Positions 50,505-60,490 of a stretch of DNA of 64,000 nucleotides are shown here, piece after piece. Each line of letters begins with the position of its first letter. Position 1 is the first letter of the stretch. This DNA comes from Chryseobacterium sp. KACC 21268. GTDB taxonomy: Bacteria; Bacteroidota; Bacteroidia; Flavobacteriales; Weeksellaceae. The position numbers were made by a program, and so were the translations under genes. Location: positions 124,001 through 188,000 of the forward strand of contig CP117875.1 in the NCBI GenBank assembly GCA_028736075.1, in the 5' to 3' direction. The notes beneath the pieces were generated by a model. That model saw nothing but the letters and a program-made list of their open reading frames with translations. It made no database searches and was not told the origin of the DNA.

Positions 50505-52622
50505 TTAACCTTTTGCTTTAGCAATGATATCTTCAGCAACGTTTTGAGGAGTAGCCTGGTACTTCTCTAATTCCATAGAAGAAGTAGCTCTTCCTGATGA
50601 AAGTGTTCTTAGAGTCGTAACATATCCGAACATTTCAGATAATGGAACTGAACCTTTGATTACAACGGCACCGTTCTTTTCTTCCTGTCCACTGATCGTA
50701 CCTCTTCTCTTGTTAAGGTCACCAATGATGTTACCCATATATTCTTCTGGAGTTACAACCTCCAATTTCATAATAGGCTCCATAATTACTGGCTTAGCTG
50801 CACGTCCCGCTTCTTTAAATCCTAATTTTGCAGCCAATTCAAAAGAAAGTGCATCAGAATCCACCGCGTGGAAAGATCCGTCTTTAAGAGTAACTTTAAT
50901 ACCTTCAACTTCGAAACCAGCCAAAGGACCGTTTTTCATTGCAGCTTTAAAGCCTTTTTCAATTGCAGGAACAAATTCTCTAGGAACGTTACCACCTTTG
51001 ATCTCATTGATGAATTCTAAACCAATTTTACCTTCGTCAGCTGGTCCAAGATCGAATACGATATCCGCAAATTTACCTTTACCACCAGATTGTTTTTTGT
51101 AAACTTCTCTATGGCTTGCAACTTTTGTAAGATTTTCTTTGTACTCAACCTGAGGTTGTCCTTGGTTAACTTCAACTTTGAATTCTCTCTTCATACGGTC
51201 AACAATGATATCCAAGTGAAGCTCACCCATACCAGAAATGATCGTTTGTCCAGAAGCTTCGTCAGTTCTCACTGTGAAAGTAGGATCTTCTTCAGCCAAT
51301 TTAGCTAGAGCGTTACCCATTTTATCCTGATCAGCTTTAGTTTTAGGCTCAACAGCGATACCAATTACCGGATCAGGGAAAACCATCGATTCTAGAACGA
51401 TCGGGTTTTTCTCATCACACATAGTATCACCAGTTTTGATAGATTTGAAACCTACCGCTGCACCAATATCTCCTGCTTCAATATATTCTACAGGATTTTG
51501 CTTGTTAGCGTGCATCTGATAGATTCTAGAGATTCTTTCTTTATCTCCTGAACGGGTGTTCAAGATGTAAGAACCTGCATCCAGTCTTCCAGAGTATGCT
51601 CTGAAGAATGCCAATCTTCCTACGAAAGGATCGGTAGCAATCTTGAATGCCAAAGCCGCGAAAGGCTCTTTTACATCTGGTTTTCTTGTGATCTCAGCGT
51701 CAGTTCTTGGATCTGTACCTTTGATATCATCTTTATCCAATGGAGAAGGCAAATATTTACATACTGCATCCAACATAAACTGTACTCCTTTATTTTTGAA
51801 TGAAGAACCACAAGTCATTGGGATAATAGAAAGATCGATAGTCGCTTTTCTCAAAGCTTCGTTGATTTCGTCTTCAGAGATAGAATCTGGATCTTCGAAG
51901 AATTTCTCCATCAAAGTATCATCGTAGTCAGCCACAGCTTCTACTAGTTTCTCTCTGTATTCCAGAACTTCAGCTTTCATATCCTCAGGAATTGGAACTA
52001 CCTCGAAAGTAGCACCTTGTCCTGCCTCATCCCAGATGATCGCTCTGTTTTTGATCAAGTCAACAACACCTTTGAAATCTTCTTCAGCACCGATTGGCAA
52101 AACGATTGGAACTGCATTAGACCCCAACATTGTCTTAACTTGGTTTACCACGTTAAGGAAGTCAGCACCTTGACGGTCCATTTTGTTTACGAATCCCATT
52201 CTCGCTACTTTGTAGTTGTCAGCAAGTCTCCAGTTTGTTTCAGACTGAGGCTCTACACCATCTACTGCAGAGAAAAGGAAAACCAATCCATCCAATACTC
52301 TCAAAGATCTGTTAACCTCTACTGTGAAGTCAACGTGTCCTGGTGTATCGATGATGTTGAAGTGGTAAGGTTTAGTTTCAGGAAGTACTTTACCTTGGTC
52401 TGTTGGGAAATTCCAAGAACAAGTAGTTGCAGCAGAAGTAATGGTGATACCTCTTTCTGCTTCCTGCTCCATCCAGTCCATTGTAGAAGCACCATCGTGA
52501 ACCTCACCAATTTTGTGATTTACTCCAGTATAGAATAAAATCCTTTCTGTAGTGGTAGTTTTACCAGCATCAATGTGCGCAGCAATACCAATATTTCTTG
52601 TAAATTTAAGATCTCTACTCAT
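50505..52622 (-). CDS. fusA: elongation factor G
   Basis: This 705-residue GTPase drives translocation on the ribosome. It has the G domain with [21 protein letters not shown] and NKMDRQG, and domains II-V including [16 protein letters not shown] and a C-terminal HYVT-like [16 protein letters not shown]. All switch and nucleotide motifs appear intact. It is 17 bp ahead of rpsJ and 6 bp after rpsG. Confidence 0.98.
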   Translation of the reverse strand: MSRDLKFTRNIGIAAHIDAGKTTTTERILFYTGVNHKIGEVHDGASTMDWMEQEAERGITITSAATTCSWNFPTDQGKVLPETKPYHFNIIDTPGHVDFTVEVNRSLRVLDGLVFLFSAVDGVEPQSETNWRLADNYKVARMGFVNKMDRQGADFLNVVNQVKTMLGSNAVPIVLPIGAEEDFKGVVDLIKNRAIIWDEAGQGATFEVVPIPEDMKAEVLEYREKLVEAVADYDDTLMEKFFEDPDSISEDEINEALRKATIDLSIIPMTCGSSFKNKGVQFMLDAVCKYLPSPLDKDDIKGTDPRTDAEITRKPDVKEPFAALAFKIATDPFVGRLAFFRAYSGRLDAGSYILNTRSGDKERISRIYQMHANKQNPVEYIEAGDIGAAVGFKSIKTGDTMCDEKNPIVLESMVFPDPVIGIAVEPKTKADQDKMGNALAKLAEEDPTFTVRTDEASGQTIISGMGELHLDIIVDRMKREFKVEVNQGQPQVEYKENLTKVASHREVYKKQSGGKGKFADIVFDLGPADEGKIGLEFINEIKGGNVPREFVPAIEKGFKAAMKNGPLAGFEVEGIKVTLKDGSFHAVDSDALSFELAAKLGFKEAGRAAKPVIMEPIMKLEVVTPEEYMGNIIGDLNKRRGTISGQEEKNGAVVIKGSVPLSEMFGYVTTLRTLSSGRATSSMELEKYQATPQNVAEDIIAKAKG

Positions 52623-52628
52623 TTCTAA

Positions 52629-53105
52629 TTAGAATTTAAAGTGTGAGAAAGCTTTGTTAGCTTCCGCCATTTTGTGAGTATCAGATTTTTTCTTGTAAGC
52701 TGCACCCTCTTCTCTTGAAGCTGCTACAACCTCGTTAGCCAATTTCAAAGCCATTGATTTATCATTTCTCTTTTTAGAGTAAAGGATCAACCATTTCATA
52801 GCCATAGAAATTTTTCTATCAGCTCTGATCGGCATTGGGATCTGGAAGTTAGCACCACCTACTCTTCTAGAACGTACTTCTACGTGAGGCATAACGTTTG
52901 TCAATGCATCTTTCCAGATTTCAAGGGCAGTCTTTTCAGTTTCTCCTTTTTTAGTTTCTACGATGTCTAGTGCGTCATAGAATATTTTGAATGCGATAGA
53001 TTTTTTACCATCTAGCATCAAGTTGTTTACGAATCTAGTTACCAATTGATCATTAAACTTTGGATCTGGTAACAACGGTCTTTTTTTCGCTTTTGTCTTT
53101 CTCAT
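52629..53105 (-). CDS. rpsG: 30S ribosomal protein S7
   Basis: This 158-residue protein is S7, which starts assembly of the 30S head and lies at the mRNA exit. It shows [19 protein letters not shown] and [20 protein letters not shown]. It sits 23 bp after rpsL. Confidence 0.98.
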   Translation of the reverse strand: MRKTKAKKRPLLPDPKFNDQLVTRFVNNLMLDGKKSIAFKIFYDALDIVETKKGETEKTALEIWKDALTNVMPHVEVRSRRVGGANFQIPMPIRADRKISMAMKWLILYSKKRNDKSMALKLANEVVAASREEGAAYKKKSDTHKMAEANKAFSHFKF

Positions 53106-53128
53106 TGTTTCTGTACCTTATTTAATGA

Positions 53129-53539
53129 TTACTTTTTCTTTCCTTTAGCTGGTGCAGCTGCCTGACCTGGTTTTGGTCTCTTAGCTCCATACTTGGATCT
53201 TCTTTGCGTTCTTCCACTTACACCTGCGGTGTCTAGTGCTCCTCTTACGATATGATAACGTACTCCCGGTAGGTCTTTCACCCTTCCGCCGCGTACCAAT
53301 ACTATCGAGTGCTCTTGAAGATTATGTCCTTCGCCCGGGATGTAGGCGTTGATCTCTTTACCGTTTGAAAGTCTTACCCTTGCAACTTTTCTAAGTGCAG
53401 AGTTAGGTTTCTTAGGAGTGGTAGTATATACTCTCGTACATACACCTCGTCTTTGTGGACAAGAATCAAGGGCAGCCGATTTACTCTTCTTGGTGAGTGC
53501 GACTCTTCCTTTTCTAACTAATTGTTGAATAGTAGGCAT
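53129..53539 (-). CDS. rpsL: 30S ribosomal protein S12
   Basis: This 136-residue protein is S12 of the decoding centre. It shows [19 protein letters not shown] and [20 protein letters not shown]. Both lysine positions linked to streptomycin resistance (in TPKKPNS and RVKDLPG) are the normal Lys, so no resistance change is present there. It is the first gene of the str operon, with a consensus promoter 25-55 bp upstream. Confidence 0.98.
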   Translation of the reverse strand: MPTIQQLVRKGRVALTKKSKSAALDSCPQRRGVCTRVYTTTPKKPNSALRKVARVRLSNGKEINAYIPGEGHNLQEHSIVLVRGGRVKDLPGVRYHIVRGALDTAGVSGRTQRRSKYGAKRPKPGQAAAPAKGKKK

Positions 53540-53563
53540 TTAATTGCTTTTTATTTTAGGGTG

Positions 53564-53594
53564 CAAAAATATGAATAATTTTTTAATGCACAAG
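53564..53594 (-). promoter_or_regulatory. Bacteroidota-type promoter of the str operon
   Basis: CTTG (53594-53591), exactly 19 nt, then TATTTTTG (53571-53564) on the minus strand. It leaves a leader of about 18 nt before rpsL. Confidence 0.85.
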
Positions 53595-53756
53595 TAGTTA
53601 GAACAAAAATAATTAGCGATTGAAATTTTCAATAAGTCGCTTATATCGTTTACATCATCATTCGGTCTGGAAATAATTAATTTGGAAAGATTATTGATAA
53701 TTGAATTCCGATTTTCAATCAATTGAACAAATAATAAATCAATTAAACTTTACATA

Positions 53757-54233
53757 ATGAAAAATGCAACATTGATCGGGCTTAAAGAATCCGACTGCGA
53801 AAACATCTCAGAAAAACTTAATATTCTATTGGCAAACTATTCTGTCTTCTATCAAAATACGAGAGGTTCCCATTGGAATATCAAAGGCGATCAGTTCTTT
53901 ACCCTTCACCCGAAATTCGAAGAGCTATATAATAGTTTAGTGCTTAAGATAGATGAAATTGCTGAGAGAATCTTAACACTTGGCGCAACGCCGGCTCATA
54001 ATTATTCTGATTATCTTCAGGTTTCTACTATTAAAGAAAGTAAAGAAGTGTCTGACGGGAATAAAAGTGTCGAAATCATCCTTGAATCTTTCAAAGTGGT
54101 GATTGATCTTCAAAGAGAACTTTTGGATATTACGGACGAAGCCGGCGATGAAGGTACCAATTCCCAAATGAGCGATTACATCACAGAACAGGAAAAAGAA
54201 GTTTGGATGTACAATTCTTACCTTGGAAAGTAA
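53757..54233 (+). CDS. dps: Dps family ferritin-like DNA-protection protein
   Basis: This 158-residue four-helix Dps protein forms a hollow 12-mer that oxidises and stores iron. The inter-subunit ferroxidase ligands are visible: His39 (GSHWNIKG), His51, Asp66 and Glu70 (KIDEIAERI). Their spacing of 12, 15 and 4 equals the family pattern. The N-terminus lacks a long Lys-rich tail, so DNA binding may be weak. The gene is divergent from the str operon and stands alone, with a terminator at 54249-54273. Peroxide or starvation control is usual for dps; no operator was identified. Confidence 0.95.
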   Translation: MKNATLIGLKESDCENISEKLNILLANYSVFYQNTRGSHWNIKGDQFFTLHPKFEELYNSLVLKIDEIAERILTLGATPAHNYSDYLQVSTIKESKEVSDGNKSVEIILESFKVVIDLQRELLDITDEAGDEGTNSQMSDYITEQEKEVWMYNSYLGK

Positions 54234-54248
54234 CATCAACATTTAAAT

Positions 54249-54273
54249 AAAATCCAGCACGTCGCTGGATTTT
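54249..54273 (+). terminator. terminator after dps
   Basis: AAAATCCAGC / GCTGGATTTT forms a 10-bp stem with a 5-nt loop, followed by T-rich sequence. It is 16 bp after the dps stop. Confidence 0.88.
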
Positions 54274-54372
54274 TAATTTATATTAAGGTGCGTCAATTAA
54301 AACCATAAAAGCTTCTCAGTTAAATTAATCATTAATTTTATAAATTTTACATCAAGTAATTCTATTATCTAT

Positions 54373-54380
54373 TATATTTG
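54373..54380 (+). promoter_or_regulatory. probable -7 box of the LRR gene
   Basis: TATATTTG fits TAnnTTTG; the -33 box is weak. It would start RNA near 54387, which supports the TTG start at 54401. Confidence 0.55.
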
Positions 54381-54400
54381 TCGTTTAATCTTGAAGACAC

Positions 54401-56038
54401 TTGAAAAAAATTTTATTCTTTTTATTGATTTCCAATTTTTTCTGCGCGCAATGGAGTATTTCCAATGCAGAAAGAGGTGCTCTCATCAATATATATAATT
54501 CGACAAACGGAGAAAACTGGAATAGAACTTGGGATTTGGACAAAGACCCAAGAAACTGGTTTGGTGTGGTTGTGAAAAATGGTGTCGTCACAGAACTCAA
54601 TCTTTCCGGCAATGCTTTGAGCGGCTATTTTCCAATTTACATCAGCTCCTTGCCAAAACTTACAAAACTAGACCTCAGCAACAACAAACTGACAGGTGAA
54701 GTAGCAATGGGTATTTCTTCCCTCAGCTCGTTAATAAAATTAGACGTTAGTAATAACAAGCTGATTGGAGATCCTACCAATGCCATATCCGGACTTTTCA
54801 ATGTGGAAGATCTCGCTTTGGGCGGAAATAATTTTACAATTTCCAATCTCAATGCAACACTGCAGATTTTTAACAATCTGAAAAATCTAAACATTGCAGA
54901 CCTAAATCAAGCCAGTGTTCCAGCAAGAATAGCATCTTTTACCAACCTAGAGACTTTGGTATTAGACAACAACCCAATTGCTCCAAATGCGTACGGAAAT
55001 ATTGCTAGCCTTACTAAATTAAAAAACCTTTCCCTTTCCGGAACAGGACTCACGCAGATTCCGACACAAGTGTCCCAACGCACGCAGCTATTAAATCTGA
55101 ATCTTAATAACAATAACATCACCGAGCAAAACACTTCCGGACTTGCGACGTTGGTAAATCTGGAATGGCTCTCTATGGAAAGTAATCAGCTTTCACAGAT
55201 TCCTGCTCAGCTTACATTGCTCAAAAAACTGCAAACTCTTAATCTCGGAAGAAATAAAATCAGCGGTGGTATCGAATCCCTTGCTGCAATATCAAGCCTT
55301 CAGCAGTTGTTTCTTAATAATAATCAGATTTCCGGAAATTTCCCGTCCGCGCTTCTGGGAATGTCCAGATTGATGATGGTCAACCTCAACAGCAATCAGC
55401 TCACAGGTGATTTGCCGAATAAACTGCCAGAGATTACGCATATCAGCAACAATCGTTTTAATAAGAATCAATTATCCGACTACCTTATTGATTTTACAGA
55501 GCAGACAGAACTTAATTATTCACCTCAGCGTTACGATGAGTACACCAATGTCTTAGCTGTAGTTGGTCAGCCAGCAAAACTAGAACAATCCTTATCTGGA
55601 AGTTACACATTTACTTGGTTCAAAAATCTGGATCAAAAGCTGAATGCAACAACGGAGAATTTAAATTTCAATAGTATAGAAACCACAGACTTCGCACTAT
55701 ACACTGTAGAAGCTTACACCTCTTCTTTCCTAAACAATAGAACATATTTTGATCTATCTCTTTTCCGAGAACCCATCAATCTACTCGATGCATTGGCTAC
55801 TTTAGGAACATCAGATCTGAAGGACATTAGCATCTATCCAAATCCAGCCACAGATTACGTCAATATATTTTCTACAAAACATAACATAGAAAAAGTATCC
55901 ATTTTTGATCTTACAGGCAAACAAATGATCTCCGAAACAAAGCAGAAAATCAATGTCTCAAAACTTCCGTCTGGCGTTTACGTACTATCAGTAAAAACAG
56001 ATTCAGGCATCAGAAATTTCAAATTCATCAAACAATAA
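54401..56038 (+). CDS. leucine-rich-repeat surface protein with T9SS sorting domain
   Basis: This 545-residue protein starts with a TTG at 54401 (MKKILFFLL); no ATG fits upstream and a -7 box lies 21 bp before it. It has a signal peptide ending near FFCAQ. An LRR N-cap-like region follows (GALINIYNSTNGENWNRTWD). About ten repeats of 22-24 residues follow (LDLSNNKLTGEV, LNLNNNNITEQN, LNLGRNKISGGI) from about 68 to 350. An Ig-like region and a type A T9SS sorting domain end it (SIYPNPATDYVNI to NFKFIKQ). LRR proteins of this type usually bind proteins or glycans at the cell surface. Confidence 0.9.
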   Translation: MKKILFFLLISNFFCAQWSISNAERGALINIYNSTNGENWNRTWDLDKDPRNWFGVVVKNGVVTELNLSGNALSGYFPIYISSLPKLTKLDLSNNKLTGEVAMGISSLSSLIKLDVSNNKLIGDPTNAISGLFNVEDLALGGNNFTISNLNATLQIFNNLKNLNIADLNQASVPARIASFTNLETLVLDNNPIAPNAYGNIASLTKLKNLSLSGTGLTQIPTQVSQRTQLLNLNLNNNNITEQNTSGLATLVNLEWLSMESNQLSQIPAQLTLLKKLQTLNLGRNKISGGIESLAAISSLQQLFLNNNQISGNFPSALLGMSRLMMVNLNSNQLTGDLPNKLPEITHISNNRFNKNQLSDYLIDFTEQTELNYSPQRYDEYTNVLAVVGQPAKLEQSLSGSYTFTWFKNLDQKLNATTENLNFNSIETTDFALYTVEAYTSSFLNNRTYFDLSLFREPINLLDALATLGTSDLKDISIYPNPATDYVNIFSTKHNIEKVSIFDLTGKQMISETKQKINVSKLPSGVYVLSVKTDSGIRNFKFIKQ

Positions 56039-56040
56039 TT

Positions 56041-56140
56041 TTTTAGGAGCTTTATCCCGCTTTCCACTGCTACTCCTCGCGCCACCGCATTTCCCACATC
56101 TTGCTGTGGGGTATCCGTTGCAATCGGGGCTATGGGTTTG
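56041..56140 (+). repeat. 3'-UTR interspersed repeat, copy B
   Basis: This repeat lies immediately after the LRR stop. It reads AGGAGC, then CCCGCTTTCCACTGCTACTC (56057-56076), then a CCCACA / TGTGGG hairpin (56093-56110), then GTATCCGTTGCAATCGGGGC and TATGGG. The two flanks match copy A at 8341-8358 and 8413-8432, while the hairpin between them differs. It ends before the promoter of icmF. Confidence 0.65.
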
Positions 56141-56164
56141 CGTTTCCAAATCACGGTAGATAAA

Positions 56165-56197
56165 AACTTCCACCTTCCAAACATCCATCTTCCATCC
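56165..56197. repeat. 7-nt-period array before icmF
   Basis: Heptamers AACTTCC, ACCTTCC, AAACATCC (one extra base), ATCTTCC. The consensus matches the array after rpsJ. It lies directly upstream of the icmF promoter. Confidence 0.55.
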
Positions 56198-56199
56198 CA

Positions 56200-56228
56200 T
56201 TGCCATTTCACAAAAAATATTATCTTTG
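56200..56228 (+). promoter_or_regulatory. Bacteroidota-type promoter of icmF
   Basis: TTG (56200-56202), 18 nt, then TATCTTTG (56221-56228). The predicted start near 56235 leaves a leader of about 13 nt before the ATG at 56248. Confidence 0.75.
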
Positions 56229-56247
56229 GAAACATCGATTTTAAGAA

Positions 56248-59200
56248 ATGGAAAACCAAAAATATACACCTACGAACAAAGTAAGAATCGTCACCGCAGC
56301 ATCGTTATTCGACGGGCACGATGCGGCCATCAATATTATGCGCCGTGTAATCCAGGGAACAGGATGCGAAGTCATTCACCTTGGCCACGACAAATCTGCT
56401 GAAGAAGTAGTAAACACAGCGATTCAGGAAGATGCGAACGCCATTGCACTGACTTCATATCAAGGTGGTCACAACGAATATTTTAAATACATCTACGACC
56501 TTTTAAGAGAAAAAAACTCACCACAAATCAAAATTTTCGGTGGTGGTGGTGGTGTAATTCTGCCCGAAGAAATCGAAGATATTATGTCTTACGGAATCGA
56601 CAGAATTTATTCTCCGGACGACGGCCGCGAACTTGGTCTTCAGGGAATGATCGACGATTTGGTGAAAAGATCAGACTTTGCAACTGGAAAAGAAGTGACT
56701 GCTGAAGATTTGGATAACATCAATTTCGAAAATTCTACAAGTATCGCAAAAATCATTTCTGCTGTTGAGAACTTCTCAGAAGAAAAACCGGATTTGGTAA
56801 AAGCCATCGACGAAAAATCTAAAGATTTAAATATTCCAATCATCGGGATTACAGGAACCGGTGGAGCCGGAAAATCTTCTTTGACAGATGAATTGGTAAG
56901 ACGTTTCTTACGCTCAAATCCGGGTAAAAAGATTGCGATTATTTCCATAGACCCTTCAAAAAAGAAAACTGGAGGTGCACTTTTAGGTGACAGAATCCGT
57001 ATGAACGCCATCAATGACCCAAGAGTTTATATGCGTTCGATGGCGACGAGGGAAAACAACGTTTCTGTTTCTCCATTTATTCATTCAGCATTAAATGTGT
57101 TGAAACTGGCTCATCCTGATGTTATCATTCTGGAAACTTCGGGTATCGGACAGTCAGGTTCGGAAGTTTCAGATTTTGCCGATGTTTCAATGTACGTGAT
57201 GACGCCTGAATACGGAGCTTCAACGCAGTTGGAAAAAATCGATATGTTGGATTATGCAGACTTGGTTGCTTTAAATAAATCCGACAAACGTGGCGCGCTT
57301 GATGCACTTCAGGCTGTAAGAAAACAGTTTCAGAGAAACCATTTGTTGTGGGAAAGTCCGTTGGATGATATGCCGGTGTATGCGACAAAAGCATCTCAGT
57401 TCAATGACCACGGAACCACTGATTTATACAACAGATTAATTGAGAAAGTTAATGCTAAATATTCTGATTTAAATCTAAAAGGATTTGTTGAGCAGGAAGT
57501 TTCCGAAGACATCACGATTATTCCTCCAAAAAGAGTGCGTTATCTTTCTGAAATCGTTGAAAACAACAGACAGTACGATGCCAACGTTGAAAAACAGGCA
57601 GAATTAGCAAGAAAAATGTATCATATTGAAGGGGTGAAAAGTTTCCTTTCAAACGAAACTTTGGATGCTGAATATCAGAAGGCTGAAAAAGACCTTCAAC
57701 AAGAGAACATCGACTTCCTGAAAAACTGGGATGACACGAAACAGGCTTTCAAAGCTGAGTTTTACTCTTATTTCGTTCGAGGAAAAGAAATCAAGGTGGA
57801 AACCTCAACAGAATCTTTATCTCATTTAAAAATTCCAAAAATATCTTTACCAAAATATACCGATTGGGGAGATTTGATTAAATGGAAAGGTCAGGAAAAT
57901 CTTCCGGGCGGATTCCCTTACACCGCAGGAATTTATCCTTTTAAAAGAACTGGGGAAGACCCAACAAGAATGTTCGCAGGAGAAGGCGGACCTGAAAGAA
58001 CGAACAGAAGATTCCATTACGTTTCTGCGGAAATGGATGCAAAACGTTTATCCACAGCGTTTGACTCCGTGACGTTATACGGACAGGACCCTGCTCTACC
58101 ACCAGATATTTATGGTAAAATCGGAAATGCGGGAGTTTCTATCGCTACATTAGATGATGCGAAAAAATTGTATTCCGGATTTGATTTGGTAAATGCAATG
58201 ACTTCCGTTTCAATGACCATCAACGGACCTGCGCCGATGTTGCTGGCTTTCTTTATGAACGCGGCCATCGACCAGAATGTTGAAAAATATATTGCTGAAC
58301 ATCAATTAGAAGCAAATGTTGAAAAAGCTTTAAAAGCAAAATTCGACGACAAAGGTTTGGAAAGACCAAAATACAATGGCGAATTACCACCATCAAATAA
58401 TGGTTTAGGTTTAAAATTATTAGGCTTGACCGGAGACGAAGTGATCCCTGCGGAAGCTTATGCTGAGATTAAAGCTAAAACGATTGCAACCGTCCGTGGA
58501 ACTGTTCAGGCAGATATTTTAAAAGAAGACCAGGCTCAGAATACCTGTATTTTCTCTACTGAATTTGCCTTGAGACTAATGGGTGACGTTCAGGAATATT
58601 TTATCACAGAAAAAGTGAGAAATTTCTACTCGGTTTCTATCTCCGGTTATCACATTGCAGAAGCAGGTGCGAATCCGGTTTCCCAGTTGGCATTTACATT
58701 GGCAAATGGTTTCACGTATGTTGAATATTATCTGTCAAGAGGAATGGACATCAACGATTTTGCACCGAACTTATCCTTCTTCTTCTCTAACGGTATCGAC
58801 CCTGAATATTCAGTAATTGGACGTGTGGCGAGAAGAATCTGGGCAAAAGCAATGAAACTGAAATACGGTGCAGACGAGAGAAGCCAGATGCTGAAATATC
58901 ACATTCAGACTTCAGGACGTTCGCTTCACGCTCAGGAAATTGATTTTAATGATATCAGAACAACGCTTCAGGCGCTTTACGCAATTTATGACAACTGTAA
59001 TTCATTGCACACCAATGCTTATGACGAGGCGATTACCACTCCGACTGAGCAGTCTGTAAGAAGAGCGATGGCAATTCAGTTGATTATTAATAAAGAATTA
59101 GGTTTAGCGAAAAACGAAAACCCGCTCCAGGGTTCATTTATTATTGAAGAACTGACAGATTTAGTTGAAGAAGCTGTGTATGCAGAATTCGACAGAATCA

Positions 59201-59595
59201 CAGAAAGAGGTGGCGTTTTGGGTGCGATGGAAACGATGTATCAGCGTTCAAAAATCCAGGAAGAATCGATGCATTACGAGTGGCTGAAACACACCGGAGA
59301 ATATCCAATTATCGGTGTAAATACTTTTTTAGGAAAAGACGGTTCGCCAACGGTTCGCCCGGGAGAAGTCATCCGTTCGACCGAGGAAGAAAAGCAGGTG
59401 CAGATTGAAACCCTTCATAATTTCCAAAAATCGAATGAAGATAAATCTGAAGCTGCCCTGAAAACGCTTCAACACGCTGCCATCAATCAGCAGAATTTAT
59501 TCAATGTGATGATGGATGCTGTGAAATACTGTTCGCTTGGGCAGATTACCAACGCTTTGTTTGAAGTGGGTGGGAAGTATAGAAGAAATATGTAA
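56248..59595 (+). CDS. icmF: fused isobutyryl-CoA mutase
   Basis: This 1115-residue protein is a coenzyme-B12 radical mutase with three parts in one chain. The B12-binding domain is at about 10-140 (His24 in [29 protein letters not shown]). A MeaB-type G-protein chaperone is at about 195-400 (Walker A GTGGAGKS at 203-210, a late NKSD). The large substrate-binding domain is at about 520-1100 ([18 protein letters not shown], then [19 protein letters not shown]). Fusion of all three is the mark of IcmF, which interconverts isobutyryl- and butyryl-CoA; some members act on pivalyl- or isovaleryl-CoA. The usual DxHxxG motif reads DGHDAA. A standalone methylmalonyl-CoA mutase is the main alternative name, but the fusion argues against it. 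Confidence 0.92.
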   Translation: MENQKYTPTNKVRIVTAASLFDGHDAAINIMRRVIQGTGCEVIHLGHDKSAEEVVNTAIQEDANAIALTSYQGGHNEYFKYIYDLLREKNSPQIKIFGGGGGVILPEEIEDIMSYGIDRIYSPDDGRELGLQGMIDDLVKRSDFATGKEVTAEDLDNINFENSTSIAKIISAVENFSEEKPDLVKAIDEKSKDLNIPIIGITGTGGAGKSSLTDELVRRFLRSNPGKKIAIISIDPSKKKTGGALLGDRIRMNAINDPRVYMRSMATRENNVSVSPFIHSALNVLKLAHPDVIILETSGIGQSGSEVSDFADVSMYVMTPEYGASTQLEKIDMLDYADLVALNKSDKRGALDALQAVRKQFQRNHLLWESPLDDMPVYATKASQFNDHGTTDLYNRLIEKVNAKYSDLNLKGFVEQEVSEDITIIPPKRVRYLSEIVENNRQYDANVEKQAELARKMYHIEGVKSFLSNETLDAEYQKAEKDLQQENIDFLKNWDDTKQAFKAEFYSYFVRGKEIKVETSTESLSHLKIPKISLPKYTDWGDLIKWKGQENLPGGFPYTAGIYPFKRTGEDPTRMFAGEGGPERTNRRFHYVSAEMDAKRLSTAFDSVTLYGQDPALPPDIYGKIGNAGVSIATLDDAKKLYSGFDLVNAMTSVSMTINGPAPMLLAFFMNAAIDQNVEKYIAEHQLEANVEKALKAKFDDKGLERPKYNGELPPSNNGLGLKLLGLTGDEVIPAEAYAEIKAKTIATVRGTVQADILKEDQAQNTCIFSTEFALRLMGDVQEYFITEKVRNFYSVSISGYHIAEAGANPVSQLAFTLANGFTYVEYYLSRGMDINDFAPNLSFFFSNGIDPEYSVIGRVARRIWAKAMKLKYGADERSQMLKYHIQTSGRSLHAQEIDFNDIRTTLQALYAIYDNCNSLHTNAYDEAITTPTEQSVRRAMAIQLIINKELGLAKNENPLQGSFIIEELTDLVEEAVYAEFDRITERGGVLGAMETMYQRSKIQEESMHYEWLKHTGEYPIIGVNTFLGKDGSPTVRPGEVIRSTEEEKQVQIETLHNFQKSNEDKSEAALKTLQHAAINQQNLFNVMMDAVKYCSLGQITNALFEVGGKYRRNM

Positions 59596-59652
59596 TCCGT
59601 AGTCATATAGTTACTTTTTTGACCACACTTTAAAATTAATTTTCTAAAACAT

Positions 59653-59680
59653 AAAATCTCTCAATAATTTGAGAGATTTT
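59653..59680 (+). terminator. terminator after icmF
   Basis: AAAATCTCTCAA / TTGAGAGATTTT forms a perfect 12-bp stem with a TAAT loop, then a T-run. Confidence 0.92.
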
Positions 59681-59713
59681 TTTCTTACTTTCGCTGCCAA
59701 AAATTATTTTATC

Positions 59714-60382
59714 ATGAAAAAATTACTTTTACTTTTCTCATTCCTATTATTAGTAACTAGCTGTGTTCCGAAAGTCGCTTTATCTGCAGACTATTGGCAA
59801 AAACCAACAAAAGTAGGAATATTAATCAACGCAAATCCGCCGGCAAAATTCAAGGAAGGTTCTCAAGGTTTGTTGGATATGGCTGTTACGTCCGGAGATA
59901 AATACAAAGAAGCTCTCGACCTAATGGGGCAAAACATCCATCCAAAAGAAGAATTGACAGGAATCTATTCTGAAATTTTCAAAGCAAAAGGAAAAGAAGT
60001 CGTTATTATCGATGAAAAATTCGATTACAAAACAGCAAAGAAATTTGCAGGTGAAAAAGCTGAGGGGAAGAAATATTCTAACTATGATTTCAGTGATTTG
60101 AAAACAAAATACGGTGTTGACGAATTACTTTTTGTGAATGTCAACTATGGTTTTATGATTTCTTACTATGGGATGATTGAAACTGGTAAAATGGCGCACG
60201 CTGCAGTTGATACCAAAATCATTGACCTGAGCGACCAACACCTTATCCTTGCTAACCAGAATTTCAAAAATGAGGTTCTGAAAAAATGGAAGGACAATAA
60301 TTATGAAAATTCCTTGCAAGGCGTAAGAACAGCCTTAGACAAAGTTGAAACAGAAGAAAAAGCAGTTTTCATTACTCAATAA
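59714..60382 (+). CDS. lipoprotein of unknown function
   Basis: This lipoprotein of 222 residues has its lipobox at LLVTSC. The ATG at 59714 gives MKKLLLLFSFL; a start 15 codons upstream would run through the icmF terminator and is rejected. The mature part alternates helices and strands (KVGILINANPP, EVVIIDEKFDY, DELLFVNVNYGFMISYYG), which suggests an alpha/beta fold with a nucleotide- or ligand-binding shape. No catalytic motif or named family is recognised. It is flanked by two terminators and is monocistronic. Confidence 0.7.
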   Translation: MKKLLLLFSFLLLVTSCVPKVALSADYWQKPTKVGILINANPPAKFKEGSQGLLDMAVTSGDKYKEALDLMGQNIHPKEELTGIYSEIFKAKGKEVVIIDEKFDYKTAKKFAGEKAEGKKYSNYDFSDLKTKYGVDELLFVNVNYGFMISYYGMIETGKMAHAAVDTKIIDLSDQHLILANQNFKNEVLKKWKDNNYENSLQGVRTALDKVETEEKAVFITQ

Positions 60383-60387
60383 AATTT

Positions 60388-60415
60388 AAAATCTCTCAAA
60401 TCACTGGGAGATTTT
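60388..60415 (+). terminator. terminator after the lipoprotein gene
   Basis: AAAATCTC / GAGATTTT is extended by a wobble and a GC pair, then followed by a T-run. Confidence 0.85.
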
Positions 60416-60490
60416 TTTGTTAAAAAGCTGTCAATCCTATCTCAATTGCGGTTTCATTTTTGATAATATCCAAAACAATAAAATCAAATT

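Noticed and set aside
52017-52538. 173-residue plus-strand frame
   Set aside because: It is antisense to the fusA G domain.
53540-53722. 60-residue minus-strand frame upstream of rpsL
   Set aside because: It runs through the consensus rpsL promoter, has AT-rich composition and no similarity to anything known.
56141-56247. Cobalamin riboswitch before icmF
   Set aside because: The promoter leaves a leader of only about 13 nt, so there is no room for a B12 aptamer.
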